64,000 nt of DNA, taken from assembly GCA_033398695.1 (NCBI GenBank), contig CM065817.1, positions 68,746,001 through 68,810,000 of the forward strand, written 5' to 3'. Below, one piece after another: positions 34,091 through 47,994 of the stretch (position 1 is its first letter; every line of letters starts with the position of its first letter). The position numbers and the translations under genes were made by a program. This stretch comes from Orobanche coerulescens. Its lineage: Eukaryota > Streptophyta > Magnoliopsida > Lamiales > Orobanchaceae. The notes under the pieces were generated by a model. It searched no databases. It had not been told where the DNA came from and saw only the letters and a list, made by a program, of their open reading frames with translations.

Positions 34091-35305
34091 TTATTTTTCT
34101 TGCAATTGGCTCAGGGCCTGCTTGAAGACGTGTGGCACGATAGTGAAGGCTTCTTCCACTCGGGAGACTTCATGCCTTAGACCTGTCATCTCTTCAACGA
34201 AAGATGTGTGTAGCCAATCAAGAGCTTTTTCCACAAAATACAGGGCGTTGACGGCATCCTGGATGAAAACAGTTTGGAGGCTAAGAGCATGTAATCGCTC
34301 TTTCCTTGTGGCAGTCCTAGGAGAGTCTGGATGGGCGAAATCGTCAACTCCGTTCCACCTTCTCAAGTTCACATTAGGATGTGAATTGAGTTGGACGTCC
34401 TCAGGTATTATACCGTCATCGGATTCCAAAGCGGTTGAGGGTGCGGGAGTATCAGATTCGGTCTCAGCGACAAGTGGTGCTGCATCCTCCTGTGCTGGGA
34501 TGGGTTCTGAAGACATGGATACAGGAGGGACTGATTCCTCCTGCTGTCTCTCAGCTTCCGCCTGCTCCGGCAGAGGGACTGATTCCTCATGCGGGATGGC
34601 ATCGGATTCTTCTTCGGCTTGGGCGGCGATAGGCTCGGGTGCCTGTAGCGAAACAGATTATTCCTCCACGATATGAGGGACTGAATCCTCGTTGTCGGGA
34701 ACATTGTCTTGTTGATGGGGAGGTGATTGGTGATGACTCAAAGTTCCTGCGCCCATCTGAAATTCAGATTCCTGGCGACTTATTCTTAGACCAGCCTGAA
34801 GGGCGTCGTCATCATCGTCTGAGTCAGGATCTAATTTTGGACTTTTGGGAGATTCCACGAACTTAGCTTTTCCTTTCTTTCGTGCTTCGGCTTTTTCAAA
34901 CAGACGGCTCTCAATAAGCTCTTTAACGCAAAGGTTGTCCCATTGGATCAGGACAGCAACATATTGAGCGTCCGTCAATTCCGAAAAAAATCTTTCTTCG
35001 TTGCTCCATTCGCTGCAGTTGTACAGGTTGTCGTACGGAGCAAGTCTGTAGTTTTTCCATTGGACAAATCGTTCATAAGCCTCTTCAATTTGCACAGAAA
35101 GTAGGGTTTTGTTAATAATTGTGTCCGGGGAGGGGCTGCGTACAGCGCCTGACTCCGCAGTAGGCATGGGTTCCTCTAGAGGTGTGTGATCCTGTATCGG
35201 AGAGGGATCCCTTACAGGGGTTGGTACCCTGATGGGAGATGGATCCTTAACGGGTGTGGAATCCCGTACAGGAGAAGTAGCTTTTGGCTCCAAAGTGGCA
35301 GCCGA
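34091..35305 (-). pseudogene. Copia B 3' ORF, C-terminal part, copy 1
   Basis: The minus strand is the same as 53025-54239, with the frame kept except for a TAA at 34658-34660, where copy 2 has CAA. It contains six Ser/Thr-Pro hexapeptide repeats (SPVRDS, TPVKDP, SPIRVP, ...), acidic Ser/Glu-rich linkers and a C-terminal helical block ending LSQLQEK. At 35305 it breaks off. Translation then continues by chance through the 151-bp junction sequence to ATG 35491, making a chimeric ORF. Confidence 0.85.
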
Positions 35306-35456
35306 AACTGGAGAGATTCCCGGAAAGCTAGGAATAAAATATTCCTTGAGATCCCCATTCTGAAGAGTTATGATTATTCTAATAAAGAATAACGGTGCTA
35401 ACAAAGAAAGTCTTTCGAACGGTCGGAATTGAAAAGGGGAATCAAGCCATGCAACG
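35306..35456. other. 151-bp junction sequence between the two block copies
   Basis: Present once in the window. It keeps the minus-strand frame open (FIPSFPGISPVSA and, further upstream, AWLDSPFQFRPFERLS), so it fuses the 3' ORF tail to sequence from the block start. I recognise no source. It may be filler DNA from break repair or a piece of another element. Confidence 0.8.
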
Positions 35457-36301
35457 GAATGATAAGATAAACAAAGAAGTCCACTCTCCAATGGATGGTT
35501 TTGTTACAGTGGTGAAACTGTTATGAAGGAAGATCAAAGGATCGTACTATAAATATCTGAAGATATGAACTGAGCAAAGTACGACGCGAACAATACTTTC
35601 AATAAAACATAGCAATCAAGGCAATCAAATCTATCAAAGCTATCAACGCAATCTATAGCATCGTAAAGAGCAAAGCATTCAGGATCATATTCTGAAAAGC
35701 TCTTTGTTGGAGAAGACAAACACTCTTGTCTCAAAAATTGAGTACGAGGTACTTATGTAAACGAGATTTTCAAAAGTTTCGCGAATGATAAGGCATCCAA
35801 GGATTCTTGATTGGAAGGTGATAGACAGCTCGAGAGTTGTTGAGGCATCCTTGGATTTTCGATCAAGAGGTGCTAGGCAGTCAAAGGGAGTTGCAACGGC
35901 CACCAGATTCCACTGGTTGGAACCTGTTGTAACTGGTTTAATCATTGTAATGTTTATCACTGGTTGAAAGTTATAGTAGATTCATCTCCAACTGGTTTGG
36001 AGAAAAATGGACTAGTAGAGGATTACCCCACCTCTGAAACCACTATAAGTGCTGTGTGATTTACTGCTTTGAACATCATACTTAACTGTTGCATTCATAT
36101 TTACTGTTCCATTAGATAGTTATCTGCAGTGAACATTAGTTACCTGCTATCGTCATCAGTTGTGTCTTCCACATTACCTGTTTGCGGACGACATAAGTCA
36201 TCTGTACCTAATCACAGCTGAGTAACTCATCTTAGATTCAGAATAGAGTTTAATAAGTCTATTCACACCCCTCCTCTAGACTTATTCCTGACGACTTGTG
36301 A
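35457..36301 (+). repeat. Copia LTR fragment (+), copy 2
   Basis: Second copy of 16503-17345, with the TATA-like box and U5-type end. Differences from copy 1 are mainly transitions. Confidence 0.45.
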
Positions 36302-38700
36302 CCTACAACAAGATGTTTTTGAACTTTTTAAATCTGATGTTTCCAGGTTTGAAATGGAAAATAGATTTCTACGTTAAGAAGTTTGTTCTTGACCCAAAAA
36401 AGGAGATGTCACACTGGATCAAAGGAAATGACCAAATTAAGAAAGATAAAAGTTGTGCAGAAACAATATAGTCAGTCGTGTTTCAGCAATAAACTGCTTT
36501 TGCTCGGGAATTATTGGGATGATTGGCATATACTGGATCGAAGCCCTACTAGTCTAGTTTCTGATGGTTCAAATGGAGAAGCATTTGGAATTTTTCACAT
36601 TAGGAACCCCTCGAACTTTTTCTCTGCATTTGTTTCCTCCTTAGCAGTCGTGAGGTGAAAAATGGACCAATCGTTTAGAATCTTATGTATGAGCACAGTT
36701 TGTTAACACAACGAATGAAGATTGAACATATTTTTCCATTTGATCGTCAAATTTAGTAACGAAGGAATAAAATATTTTCATAATTTGACGAGCTAATCGA
36801 GCTCGGTTGGATATATTTCAATTTGATTGATAACTAGACCAAGTCCAAGCACGATTTTGACTCGATTAAAAAATCAAAACCAACTTCAACATCACTATGT
36901 TCACCTTGACTATACTCGTTTACACCCCTAAACGAAAGTAACTTGTGTTTGTAAAAGAGTATTCAAAGGGTAGGTATACAAGCCCCTGTATTGGAGAGTG
37001 AGAATTCAGTATAGCTATAGTGTAGAGGAGAATCATACGAATGGTCAGGCAAGGATTATTCACGGGTGATGTTATTAGCACGTAGCAACCAGAAGAACGA
37101 GTTTGTAATTGGAATTTATGACTTGGTCATTCCAAATTGAAATGTGATATATTGGCAGTCTAACCCATTGAGTATGAATTTAATTTCATGGTATAAACAT
37201 CGTTCGACATTTCCTTGCTTGTGAAGCACATCCTGTTCTTTATACTTGATTGGAATATTTAAACCGGAATTAATTCTTGTTAATGTACCACCCACTCCTT
37301 GGTATACTTGTCTTATGTGCATCGAGTTGAATATCAGTATATTTTCCCGTGAGCCCTTTATATGGGCATGTCAGGTAGAGAAGAAAATGACCAAATCTTA
37401 TTAGACTGGTTAAAGAGATCCGACTAAAAGCCTAGAGAACGGGGATAAAAATCAAAGTTACCATTAGAGGCCATAGGCTCCAAAATGCCATAAAAGAAAT
37501 CTGTAAGAGCGGTGGAAGGCATGAGTCTTCTCTTAACCGAAGGCCTAGGTGCTTGAGGGACTCGCACCATGGCGGATAAAAAGAAATTGGAGCCAGAAAC
37601 CTCGATCTATGAGCAGTTAGGAAGAGAGTGAGGGGTTAATAATTTCGTATATTTCTATTGCGGTAATGAAGTTCGGAGAACCGTGATTATGGGTGGTCCA
37701 TTGGGACTATAGATATTAATGAAAATCGATATTAGTATAAAATTTTGATGTCTTAGTAGTTAGGCTAATAGAAAATTTTTATGCATTTTGCTGGATTTAT
37801 GACGTTTGAACTGGAAGGGCAGTAGGTTATGCATCTCATGGATTTCGAGTTTGATAATGATAACTGTAAAGTGTGGTGTGTAGTCTGAGATAGTCGTTCT
37901 GGTCTTAACGGCTATATAATTTATAAGTTATTATGAAAATATATATTTGGTGATTTTAAATGAAATATGTGAGTTCACTATTTTAAAATGATATTTAGTA
38001 ATTTTAACAAAATAGATATTTTCGTTCTTGATCATACGACATTTTGATAAAAGAAAATTATTATTATATTTTGATCAAGAAATTTTAACTACTTATAAAA
38101 TCTAGTATTTTTATTTCTAAAATTTGAGTACGATTCAGATATTTTAGTACAGGATATAAAAGTTTCTTTGTTTTCGAGAAAGAACGGTGGGTTTTCTGAG
38201 ATGAAAGAAATTTTTGATATATTTTGTAAAATGGTGATTTGGAATTCCCGATAAAAGAAGAGGTAATGCTTTTAATCTTCAAGTAAAGAAAAAAATGTTG
38301 TAGTAATTTTATTCAAAAAAGGAGACTCTTAAATTTTGAACGAAGGAATAAAGAGTTGATTATTGTGCAAAGAACATAGTTTAGTATTTCAGAAGGAAGA
38401 TTGATTTTGAAAGATTTATTGATGGCGTACATTTCAATAATAGAAGCTTAAAGTGTAGTATTTTATGTCACGGATAAATCTCGATATTCTATAGTTTTGA
38501 ATAAAGGTGAGAGTTCTAAAATTTGAAAATGTAATGTGTTGATTTTAATCGACAAATAGAACTCATTTGATATTCCAAATAGATGTTGCAAAATGGTATA
38601 TTGATGAGAAAAAAAAAACTCAAGCCAGAGAGTCTTGTTACGAGTTAAAAATGTATTTTAGTCAGTTCGAGCAAGGGCCATCCACAATGAAGTTTAGTAA
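36302..38700. other. AT-rich sequence without recognisable gene, copy 2
   Basis: Second copy of 17346-19743. The two coding-like islands are kept open (37116-37322 and 37424-37570, minus strand). Confidence 0.6.
37424..37570 (-). other. Unidentified coding-like island, copy 2
   Basis: A frame of 48 residues from ATG 37570 to TAG 37424-37426, the same as copy 1 at 18469-18615. The conservation may only reflect the youth of the duplication. Confidence 0.22.
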
Positions 38701-40474
38701 TGTAACACCCCCAAGTTATTCAGGGTATATTACAGCGCCGTGAGCCCCGCCGTGGGACCCACAAGGCTATTCACATGCAGAACCATGAACTTTGACCGAT
38801 ACGGTCTAAGTATAGTCCAATGGAGGACAATAAAATTGGCACTCAAGACAATATCCAATAAGACCGAATACAATACATCAAGAATCAATCCCAAGGCAAC
38901 ACAGGCCAAAACATCAAGAAATCCAGAAGCAGTACTGGAGTACTCATGACCATTCCAAGTAAAACATCACTGAATGGATGAAATACAAAGTATAACCAGT
39001 GACAAGACACAGCATCACATTTGCCCATCATCTTCATGCCGACCCGGTACATTCCTATCCGCTCTCATGGATCCTGAAATACATGAAAGGTATTTACCCC
39101 AAAAGGGGTTAGCTGTCGAATATCTAGTACAAGTATATCGAATATGAAATACAATACTTCTTGATAATAAAGTAAATGTAATCATCATTCCATCAGGCTC
39201 AAGACTAGTATTCCGGAATAACTAAATCTCATACACTTCATCAATACATACGTGATTAACCGTGGAACCGCACCAAAGGCAACGGAACCCTCACATGCCC
39301 TGTCAGACCCTCCCAGAGTGGTTAACCCAAAATATTCGCAGAACCACACCAAAGGCAACGGAACCCTCAGAGGACCCATCGGTCCGTCCCAGAGTGAATA
39401 TATACAATCAGACAATTCATATACCCTACTTCAAAGTCAAGAACGTACAATCATAAACATATACTTGCCTTCGAGACATCGAGAATTGGAAGAAAAGGAA
39501 TACAAGTTCCATAGGTCCAAGAACGCACTTCCGGCACCTAAACGATTTGTAAGGAACACGATAATTAATAATCCATACTCAAATCACACAAAGAAACTCA
39601 CGAAACACACCTACGATTCACAACACTCCAAGGATGAACACCTCGAGGTTTGGAAATCATCCAAACCCTCTCTAGTCCGAACAAAGTACATAAACATCCA
39701 TATATTCGTAGGTGAAACGTGGGTACGTGGAGATACATCATAATATCAAAGATTCAAGCTCCAAAATGGATAAATTGGATGAATCTAAGAAAATCCCCAA
39801 AAATTCCCCAAACTAGGGTTCTAAGGAATTTACCTTGATTTGGAAGGTAGAAGCGGATTAGAAGTTGTATAATCTTTGTTATTCAACCCAAGATGATGAT
39901 AGCTGATGAAAGATTGCCCCCAAATCGCCCCCCGGATCGCCCTCTCATGCTCTCTCGTCGGAAATGAGTAAAAGGGATGAAAAATGACGAAGAACGGGGT
40001 TTACCCCCTCTTATATACTGCGCCTGATTAGCGCGCGCTAAAACACAAGGCTAGCGTGCGCTAATGGGGTCACCCAGTAGTCCAGTACGTTCTGACCTGC
40101 GTCATTAGCGTGCGCTACATCTGTCACTAGTGCACACTATACAATGCCGATAGCGTGCGTTAGCTCATGCCTAGCGTGCACTAACTGCTAGTCTAGAGAG
40201 CAAAATTCGGCTACTGCCTCTGCCAGACTCAACCCATTAGCACGCGCTACTGGCGAAGCTAGCGCAGGCTACTCGAAACGAATAACGTACGTTAGCTCAC
40301 GCCTAGCGTGCGCTATCTACTCCATATAATATCATCGCCGCAAGGTCCATTCGATACGAACATGTTTCGAAGGATACGAAATTCTAGAATCAACAACATC
40401 TCGATAGGCGCTTACAAGCGCGATAAAAGCGAAAGGACGACAAGGTCAAAATCATGAAAAATATAGGTATTACA
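38701..40474 (-). repeat. Gypsy C 3' LTR, copy 2
   Basis: Starts TGTAACACCCCC and ends GGTATTACA on the + strand. The PPT follows at 40475-40486. The TATA (minus strand AGTATATAAGAG) is at about 40011-40017. Confidence 0.8.
40028..40316. repeat. Array of TAGCGYGCGCTA palindromes, copy 2
   Basis: Begins with the perfect palindrome TTAGCGCGCGCTAA (40028-40041), 11 bp upstream of the TATA, then CTAGCGTGCGCTAA (40051). It continues with about eight degenerate copies to 40316. This copy retains CpGs that have become TpG or CpA in copy 1. Confidence 0.9.
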
Positions 40475-40509
40475 TTCTCCCCCTCTAAAAAGAAGTTTTG
40501 TCCCGAAAC

Positions 40510-41038
40510 TTAAGAAATAAAAAGTTTGGGGTATCCAGATCGCATCCTCTCCCCCGCCTCGAAAGTTGCTTCCTCAACTCCATATCTTAACCATTGCACC
40601 TTAACCAACGGAATGGTTTTTTGCTGAAGCTGCTTCTCATGATGTTCAAGGATCTTCACCGGTCTCTCCGGAAAGGTAACATCCTCGGCTACATCAATCT
40701 CACTATAATCGATAATATGACTTGGATCCGGCACGTACTTCTTCAAATGAGAAACATAAAAACGTTATGGACATGACTCAAAGATGGAGGCGATTCCAAG
40801 CGATAAGCTAAATCTCCAACCCTGTCCAAAATTTCAAACGGTTCGATATACTTCAGACTAAGTTTCCCTTTTTTCCGAAGCGAAAGCCTCCTTTGGTCGG
40901 CGATACTTTTAGTAGAACATGGTCTCTAACTTCGAATTCCAATGGTCGACGACGAGTATCGGCATAAGATTTGATATGTTGAAGGGCATTCTCAAATGAT
41001 AAAATGAACTCAACTACAACCATCTGTACTGTATTCAA
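40510..41038 (-). pseudogene. Gypsy C integrase C-terminus with chromo-like tail, copy 2
   Basis: Same as 21554-22082: FEVRDHVLLKVSPTKGGF, then KKYVPDPSHIIDYSEID ... VQWLRYGVEEATFEAGE, in two frames. No catalytic part is present. Confidence 0.85.
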
Positions 41039-43591
41039 ACAATACCAAGAATCCCCAAAACACCATCATAACTCATAAGTGTGGAATGAACTATCTGTGC
41101 CAAATCCTGTCCGTCGGATTGCACCGTCAAATCTCAAGCTGGATCAAACCCAATATCACACAATATATTTGTAGATCAACTACCACAAAATAATGATAAT
41201 AAGTCCCAAAACATCAACGTACAGTCGGAATGCTCATACGATCAATAACAATGATCAACCAATAAATCTACCGAGAATATCATCGACGTGATAAACTCCA
41301 ACACGATCAACAAATGATAACAACGACCGAGAATACCATCAACATGATATACTCAAAACAATCAACAATAATGGATCTCAAAGAAATAACCCCAGCTGTC
41401 GGACATACCCCTCGGGCGTATGAACAACCAGTTGCAACCCATCGAACATACCCAACCATAAATGGAGGATGAACGACAAATCCTTGTGGCTCAAAGATGG
41501 ACATCACAGTACGCCTGATCCGGAAATGTGTCCGTGCACATGTCCACCCCGTATACGAAATCCAGGATATAGTGGGACACGTACCTAATTAGCCTCACAA
41601 AGTAACGTCTCGTGTGCATGGTCTAATGCAGAAACATCCATGCATGACCATAGTGTGCACGGCTAAAAATCCTACACAATAACCAATCAGCATGCAGATA
41701 TAACTCCAGGTATGTCACGCTGCAACATGACAACAAAACTCAAAGAATCACATATCTAATATGGATCAAAAGACTCACTAAAGTGAACAACGACAATTGA
41801 CAATGAAAAGTCGACACGACCAATCAATATCCAAACAATAATCCTGGGATCATCATCCCCAATGAATGATCAACACGATCAATGATCTCAATACAAACAG
41901 TCCTGGGATCAGCATCCCTCAACGAGACAATCAACATGAATCCCATCATACGGAACATCGACATGCAACATATACAACAATTTACCAGAATAATTATCCT
42001 CATAACGGAACAATACTTCAATTACCTCAGTGCCGGAGATAATATCCTTTTACACCAACAACATGCCTGAACGAATACACAGTTATTCGAATAATCTCGA
42101 ATGAGGTACCACCCATTAATATCAATAAGACACCATCCCGACACCAATGTCGATACGATAAACTATCTTCGATATCCGACATTCCATATCATAGGCCAAG
42201 GCTAATTCACATCTCCGTCTTTAGTCAAACACAATTAAATAATATACATTATGATTTAATCCAAACTAGGGCACAATATACAAACTATCATCCCGACAAT
42301 TTACATTTATAATATCATTGCTATATGAATTATATATGAAATGAAAGCGAAACCATTCATTAACTATTATAAACTGAACAACTATAAACTTGCCTCGATA
42401 CCGATACAACGAAGTCGTTACCAATTCCATTGCCTTCATCTACGAGCTCCTCAGCCCCGACCAAAAGCAATCTACGAACTCTTCAACCTAAACCGCAATA
42501 CGATGATTATAATCAACGATCAATTATCGCAACATATTGCAACAATTGATTAACACACATTCAATAATAATCAACACTCAGTATAACCAACCAACCAACT
42601 CAATGGCTCAACAATACCTCGATCAAAGACAAAACCAAATAGTCCAACTCAACAATTACGAACTCATATCCACAATACAAACTGAAACTCGATAATCATA
42701 ATTAACAATCAATATAACCGATCAACAAACCCAACGGTTCTATAATATCTCTATTAAACTCAAATCCGAACAACTCAAGTCAAACAATCACGAACCCATA
42801 ACCATAATACAATTCCATAATCTGATGATCATATCAACAATCAATTTAACCAAGTGTCTTAACATACTCGACTCCAACTTCAACTTTAAATACGAATTAA
42901 CAAGGTTCCTTCTTGTTCATATTCGTAAATTCATAGGAAAAAAATTACCGGTTATTATCATGAATAATCATATCAACTTATCCCGATAACGAGGATTACA
43001 CAACATACCCTATTCCGAATTCAACCGTAAATTCAACATGATATGTTTAACCTGGTTCATATTCATAAACATCACACCAATACTATACATTAAGATTATC
43101 AATTAATCCAATTCTCCGATCATTCAACTCGTATGAACGCATATACTCAAAGAAGGACAATACTCTCATCAAATTCATAATCAACATTCGTATATCATCA
43201 AGACCATACGAAAATCATATCACCTACTCACATAACTCGTCTATTAACATCAACAATCATCATCAATATCCGAAAATGAGGAGAAGGATTAACCAACATA
43301 TCTCCAGAAGACGAACAACGTAATTCATACCACAAGAATCATATCAATGTCCATATATCAACGACAAGGTCAACATAATTCGGCAATCCATCTCACAATC
43401 ATACTTATCAACTTGTTTATATGATAATCATCAACTTAAGAACACCAATATTCAATCCAAAACGAAATCCAAAGTGAATGTTAATTACTTCTTCGAAGAA
43501 ATGGGTTGATCCTCAAGGTTGAATCTGTTTCCAAGCTTAATGATGTTACAAACGATCAACTCCATGATACTCAAGTGTTACAAACGATCAA
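41039..43591 (-). repeat. AC-rich LTR-like stretch, copy 2
   Basis: Second copy of 22083-24635, with no gene. It ends where copia E is cut in RT. Confidence 0.5.
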
Positions 43592-46563
43592 CTACAAGCC
43601 TTTAGGCTGCTCCATATAGATTTCCTCCTCGAGAAATCCATTAAGGAAAGCCATCTTTACATCCATTTGCCATATCTCATAATCGTGGTAGGCAGCTATA
43701 GCAAGCATTATGCGAATAGACTTGTTCATGGCTACGGGCGAGAAGGTATCGCGGTAATTGATCCCTTCCTTTTGGGTATAACCCTTTGCCACAATTGTGG
43801 CCTTATAGGCGTCAACCTTGCCATCCCCATCAGTCTTTCTCTTGTAGATCCACTTGTTCCCAATAGTCACTATGCCCTCGGTGCGGTCTACTAGAGTCCA
43901 TACCTGATTGACATGCATCGAGTCTATCTCAGCTTCCATAGCTTCACGCTATTTTGCGGAGTCTACATCCACGATCGCTTGGTCATAGGTCGTTGGGTCG
44001 GTCTCTTGGCTATCACCTGGAACCTCATGGAGACCCAGCTCCTCCAAGTGTACAAGGCCATACCTCACAGGTAAATGAGACACCCTACTATACCTACGAG
44101 GTGGTTGTACTTGTGTTTCAGAAGGTTCGCTTCCAATTTCTTGCAAAGGTGTCTCATGAGGAGTTTCATTGTATTCTTCCAAAGAAATACTTCTACCTGC
44201 TCCGCCTTCCTGAATGAACTCATCTTCCAGGAAGTGTGCTTGTAAAACAACAACAATCTTTCAGTCTTCGGGCATGAAGAATAGATAACCCATCGTCCCA
44301 GATGGGCATCCAATGAAACGTCCCTTCATGGACCTCGCTTCCAACTTCTCCAACTTAATCTTCTTGACATAGGCGGGACATCCCCAAATCCTAATGTGAT
44401 CAAGACTTGGTTTCCTGCCCTCCCACATCTCATGTGGAGTTTTAGGAACGAATTTCGAATGACATCTGTTCAAGATATAGGCCGTAGTCAGGAGTGCATA
44501 CCCCACAGGTAAATCGGTAAGTCAGTATAGCCTAGCATAGAACAGACCATGTTCAACAAGGTCCGGTTCCTTCTTTCTGACACACCATTTAATTGAGGAG
44601 TAGCTGGAGGTGTTAGTTGTGATACTATTCCATGTTCATTTAGGAACTCGTCAAACTCCGTACTCATTTACTTACCACCCCGGTCCAACCAAAGTACTTT
44701 GATATGATTACCAGTTTGTTTTTCGACTAGGGTCTTTAATTCCTGGAATTTCTCAAAGGCCTCGGATTTATGTTTCATAAATATACATAACCATACCTAG
44801 TATGATCATCTGTAAACGTAATGAAATATTGATATCCATCATGTGCTGCTTCCAAAGCACCACATACGTCGGTATGGATTAATCCTAGTTTATCAGCGGA
44901 TCTTTCGAAAAGTCCCTGTGAAGGGGGACTTAGTCATTTTGCCTTTAAGGCAAGATTCAAAAGTAGGAAAGGGATCCAATCCCAATGGACCCATAAGCCC
45001 ATCCTTTTCCATTTTGTAAACCTTGGTCAGACCAACATGACCAAGTCTAAGATGCCATTTCAAAACTTGATTAGTTTCATCCCTACCACGCTTCCTAGTC
45101 ATAGTATTCACAACGACTTTATTACTAAGGTTCAGATGATACATTCCATTTAACAATGTAGCAGTGCCCACTAGTTTATTTCTAAAATAAATTTTGAAGG
45201 ATCCATCAACAATGAAAAATGAAAAGCCTTTCTGATCCATGACCGGAATGGATACAATGTTTTTATGCCCCTTGGGCAAAACAAGTACATCTTCTAAATT
45301 TAAAACAAAGCCGGATTCTAAACACAAAAGAAGTGATCCTATGTGAGTTGCCTCAACACTATGCCCGCTTCCGACAGTAATCATCACTTCCCCAGCTCCA
45401 AGCTTCCTACTTTGTTACAGATACTGATTCACGGTACAAATATGAGAACTAGCACCTGAATCCAGTATCCAAGAAGTAGAAAATACAGTAGCAGAACAAT
45501 TTGTTTCCAAAACTAAAAGTTTTGTACCTGAAGCACCATGAAGAATCGGACAATCTCTAGCCCAGTGGCCCAGCTCGCCGCATTTGAGACATGCGTCCTT
45601 TTTCTTCTTGCTCTTGGGAACCAACAGGGCCTTGCCCTTACCCTTAAGGTCCTTGAATTGTGGTCCTGTCTGCTTCTTGGTCTTTTTCTTCTTATTCTTA
45701 GACCTCCGAGGTCCGGAAGATATCACAAGGGCAGACTCCTTCTTCCGCGGAGTCTTCATATGAGACTGAGCAGTCACCAGTTTGTTCATCAACCCTGCTA
45801 AATTGCACGCAATCTCATTGCAGTTGAAATTCATAACAAACTGTGAGAAAGAATCAGGGAGAGACTGTAGGATAAGGTCGGTCTGAAGGGAAGTATCCAT
45901 CTTAAAATCAAGAGCCTCCAATCTCTCGATCATAGATATTATTTTGAGGACGTGGTCCCCAACCTTCTCACCTTTCTTCATCCTTGCACCGAACAGTTGC
46001 TTGGATATCTCATATCTAGCAGTTCGATTGTGCTCACCATAAAGCTCGGTTAACTGAGATAAAATCTGCCTAGCAGAAATCATTTTCTCATGAGCTCTCT
46101 GAAGCTCATTAGACATAGAGGCCATCATATAATCACGGAATTTTACATCATCCTTAAACCATTTTTCGTGGTTTTCAATCCCTTCCTGATTGGCTCTTGT
46201 CCGCACTGGAGGCACCGGTATGTTTGTCTCCAAGACCTATCCCAATGCCTCTATACTCAGGACTATCATCAGATTGCGGAACCAATCCACAAAGTTAGGT
46301 CCGATTAAGGTGTTCTTTTCGAGTAGAATTGCGAGTGGGTTCATTGTCGTATTGAGAGTTATGTTCGTCTGCATTAAGTACGACAGATTAATTAGTGACT
46401 CGTTCAATAATGATCTGAGTATAGAATTAAGGTCTTTTCTATTCTTTAACCCAGCTCCCATTATTTTTATCGGAATAACACAATCCCATGTGAAATCCGG
46501 AAGTATCGGTCGCTCTACTTCATAGTGGTGATCGAGTTCTTTATAAATTTTAATAGAGGGCAA
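43592..46563 (-). pseudogene. Copia E gag-pol, 3' truncated, copy 2
   Basis: Same domains as copy 1, better kept. Gag is open from 46233 to 45415 over 272 codons and includes a canonical zinc knuckle CLKCGELGHWARDC and protease WILDSGASSHIC. Then come GAG-pre-integrase, a damaged integrase core (44510-44770), the linker and the RT N-half ending YMEQPKGL. It is cut at 43592 before the RT active site. Confidence 0.9.
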
Positions 46564-47994
46564 CCGAACAGGTTTCTAGTCTATTAATTTTCATAAAGTG
46601 GTGTCCAACACCAACCCATCTAATGGATGATTCGATCTTCTTTTTCCCCTTGTTCACTCCCCTCAACCTATACGGTTCCTATGGTTCGTGAACAAGTTAA
46701 GTTTATACCATCGACGTAAATCAGTTTCACAATTGAATCTTATTCGGTAACCGAACAAGTTTCTAGGGATAAAATTTGCTCCAACTGAAGGCATCCAATG
46801 CGCTCTCGGTAATTTATCCATCCTCCCCAAACGACTACCCCGATAACTCGGAAGCATAGCACATCCGGTTTGGATTTCAATTTTCCGAAAGCTAGATGGA
46901 GGGAAGGAAAACCTTGAAATCTTTTAAGCTTAATGATTTGTCGTGGGAGAATTTTCGCGATTAATGTTAGACTTTGCACATTAATTCATTTAAGCACGTT
47001 TGTAGCATTCATACCATATGAATAAACATTCACAACCTAGTTGCTACCAACATGTAGTTCATGGACCATTCCTAGAATAAAAAACTCCATAATCTAATAC
47101 AAGTCTTCGGTCTTGAATCTTCTTCTTCTCGACCGAATCTTCCTCCGCTCTTCGTCATTACATATAATTTTTACATTGAAAAATTGCATCCTAAATACAA
47201 ATAATTCTAGTAAAATAAATAGGCTCAAAATGGCCTTTACAACCCAATCGAATAAAACCGAACGATTCAAAACTAAGTCCACGAACCACATCACCATTCA
47301 AAAGCATTCATCCAATAAATACTAAATAAATGGATACAACATATAAATATTTATTGATTAAATGGATACAGCATATAAATATATATTGATCCAATCAATA
47401 AATAGAATTGATCTAATCAATTCACACAACCGGTAATATGGAAACGTTCAAAATAATTCGGTCATCCAAAAGTATTCCAATTAATCAAATTTCCCTTGTA
47501 AAATAAAATACCATAAATCATTTAAACATATTAAATCTAATTTAACATGCGGGAGATTAATTTTCAGGAACACACGAAAAAACGAACCGGGACTACCTGT
47601 CCAACACGGCCAATGCCGATTGGCACAGTCGGGTCACCCATCCAGTCGCTAGACTGGCTGCTGGACACGGCCCGTGTCAAAAATGACACGGTCGGGTCAC
47701 CCGGGCAGACTTCCCCCTTCGTCCGAAAAGTCGTCCAACGACGATTTAGTGCTAGTTTTTCGACCGGATATCCAATATCAATATTTTCCAGCTTTCATAT
47801 CTTCAATATAAATCACATTTTCCAGAAATTAAAGATTTATATTTAGACATAAATTTACGAAAAATATAACTACAATGAACAAAAAACATACATCACGATT
47901 ATGACTATAATTGATTACAAAATCACCATCCAATCAAGCGTTCCAAATGCTAAATATCATATATACGATTGCAAGACCTACTCTCCGATACCAC
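46564..47994 (-). other. Copia E leader and PBS, copy 2
   Basis: Noncoding. The GC-rich repeat cluster is at about 47583-47713, and the PBS-like AGTGGTATCGGAGAG (minus strand) is at about 47980-47994. Confidence 0.55.

Larger units (their letters stand above)
16503..35305 (+). repeat. Segmental duplication, copy 1 (18.8 kb, direct)
   Basis: Matches 35457-54239 from end to end in the same orientation, with a base offset of 18954-18958 that shifts to 18930-18944 after ~30.7 kb because of indels, including a (TA)n tract. About a dozen substitutions in the first ~600 bp give roughly 2% difference by eye. The left edge adjoins the truncated Athila pol. The right edge stops inside the copia B 3' ORF, at a run of 18-bp repeats encoding Ser/Thr-Pro hexapeptides. 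Copy 1 is probably the derived copy, because copia B continues uninterrupted only in copy 2. Confidence 0.93.

Noticed and set aside
33981..34676. 231-codon + strand ORF, and its counterpart at 52924-53610
   Set aside because: It is antisense to the copia B 3' ORF. Its Ser/Cys-rich peptide follows from the Glu/Pro-rich codons on the other strand.
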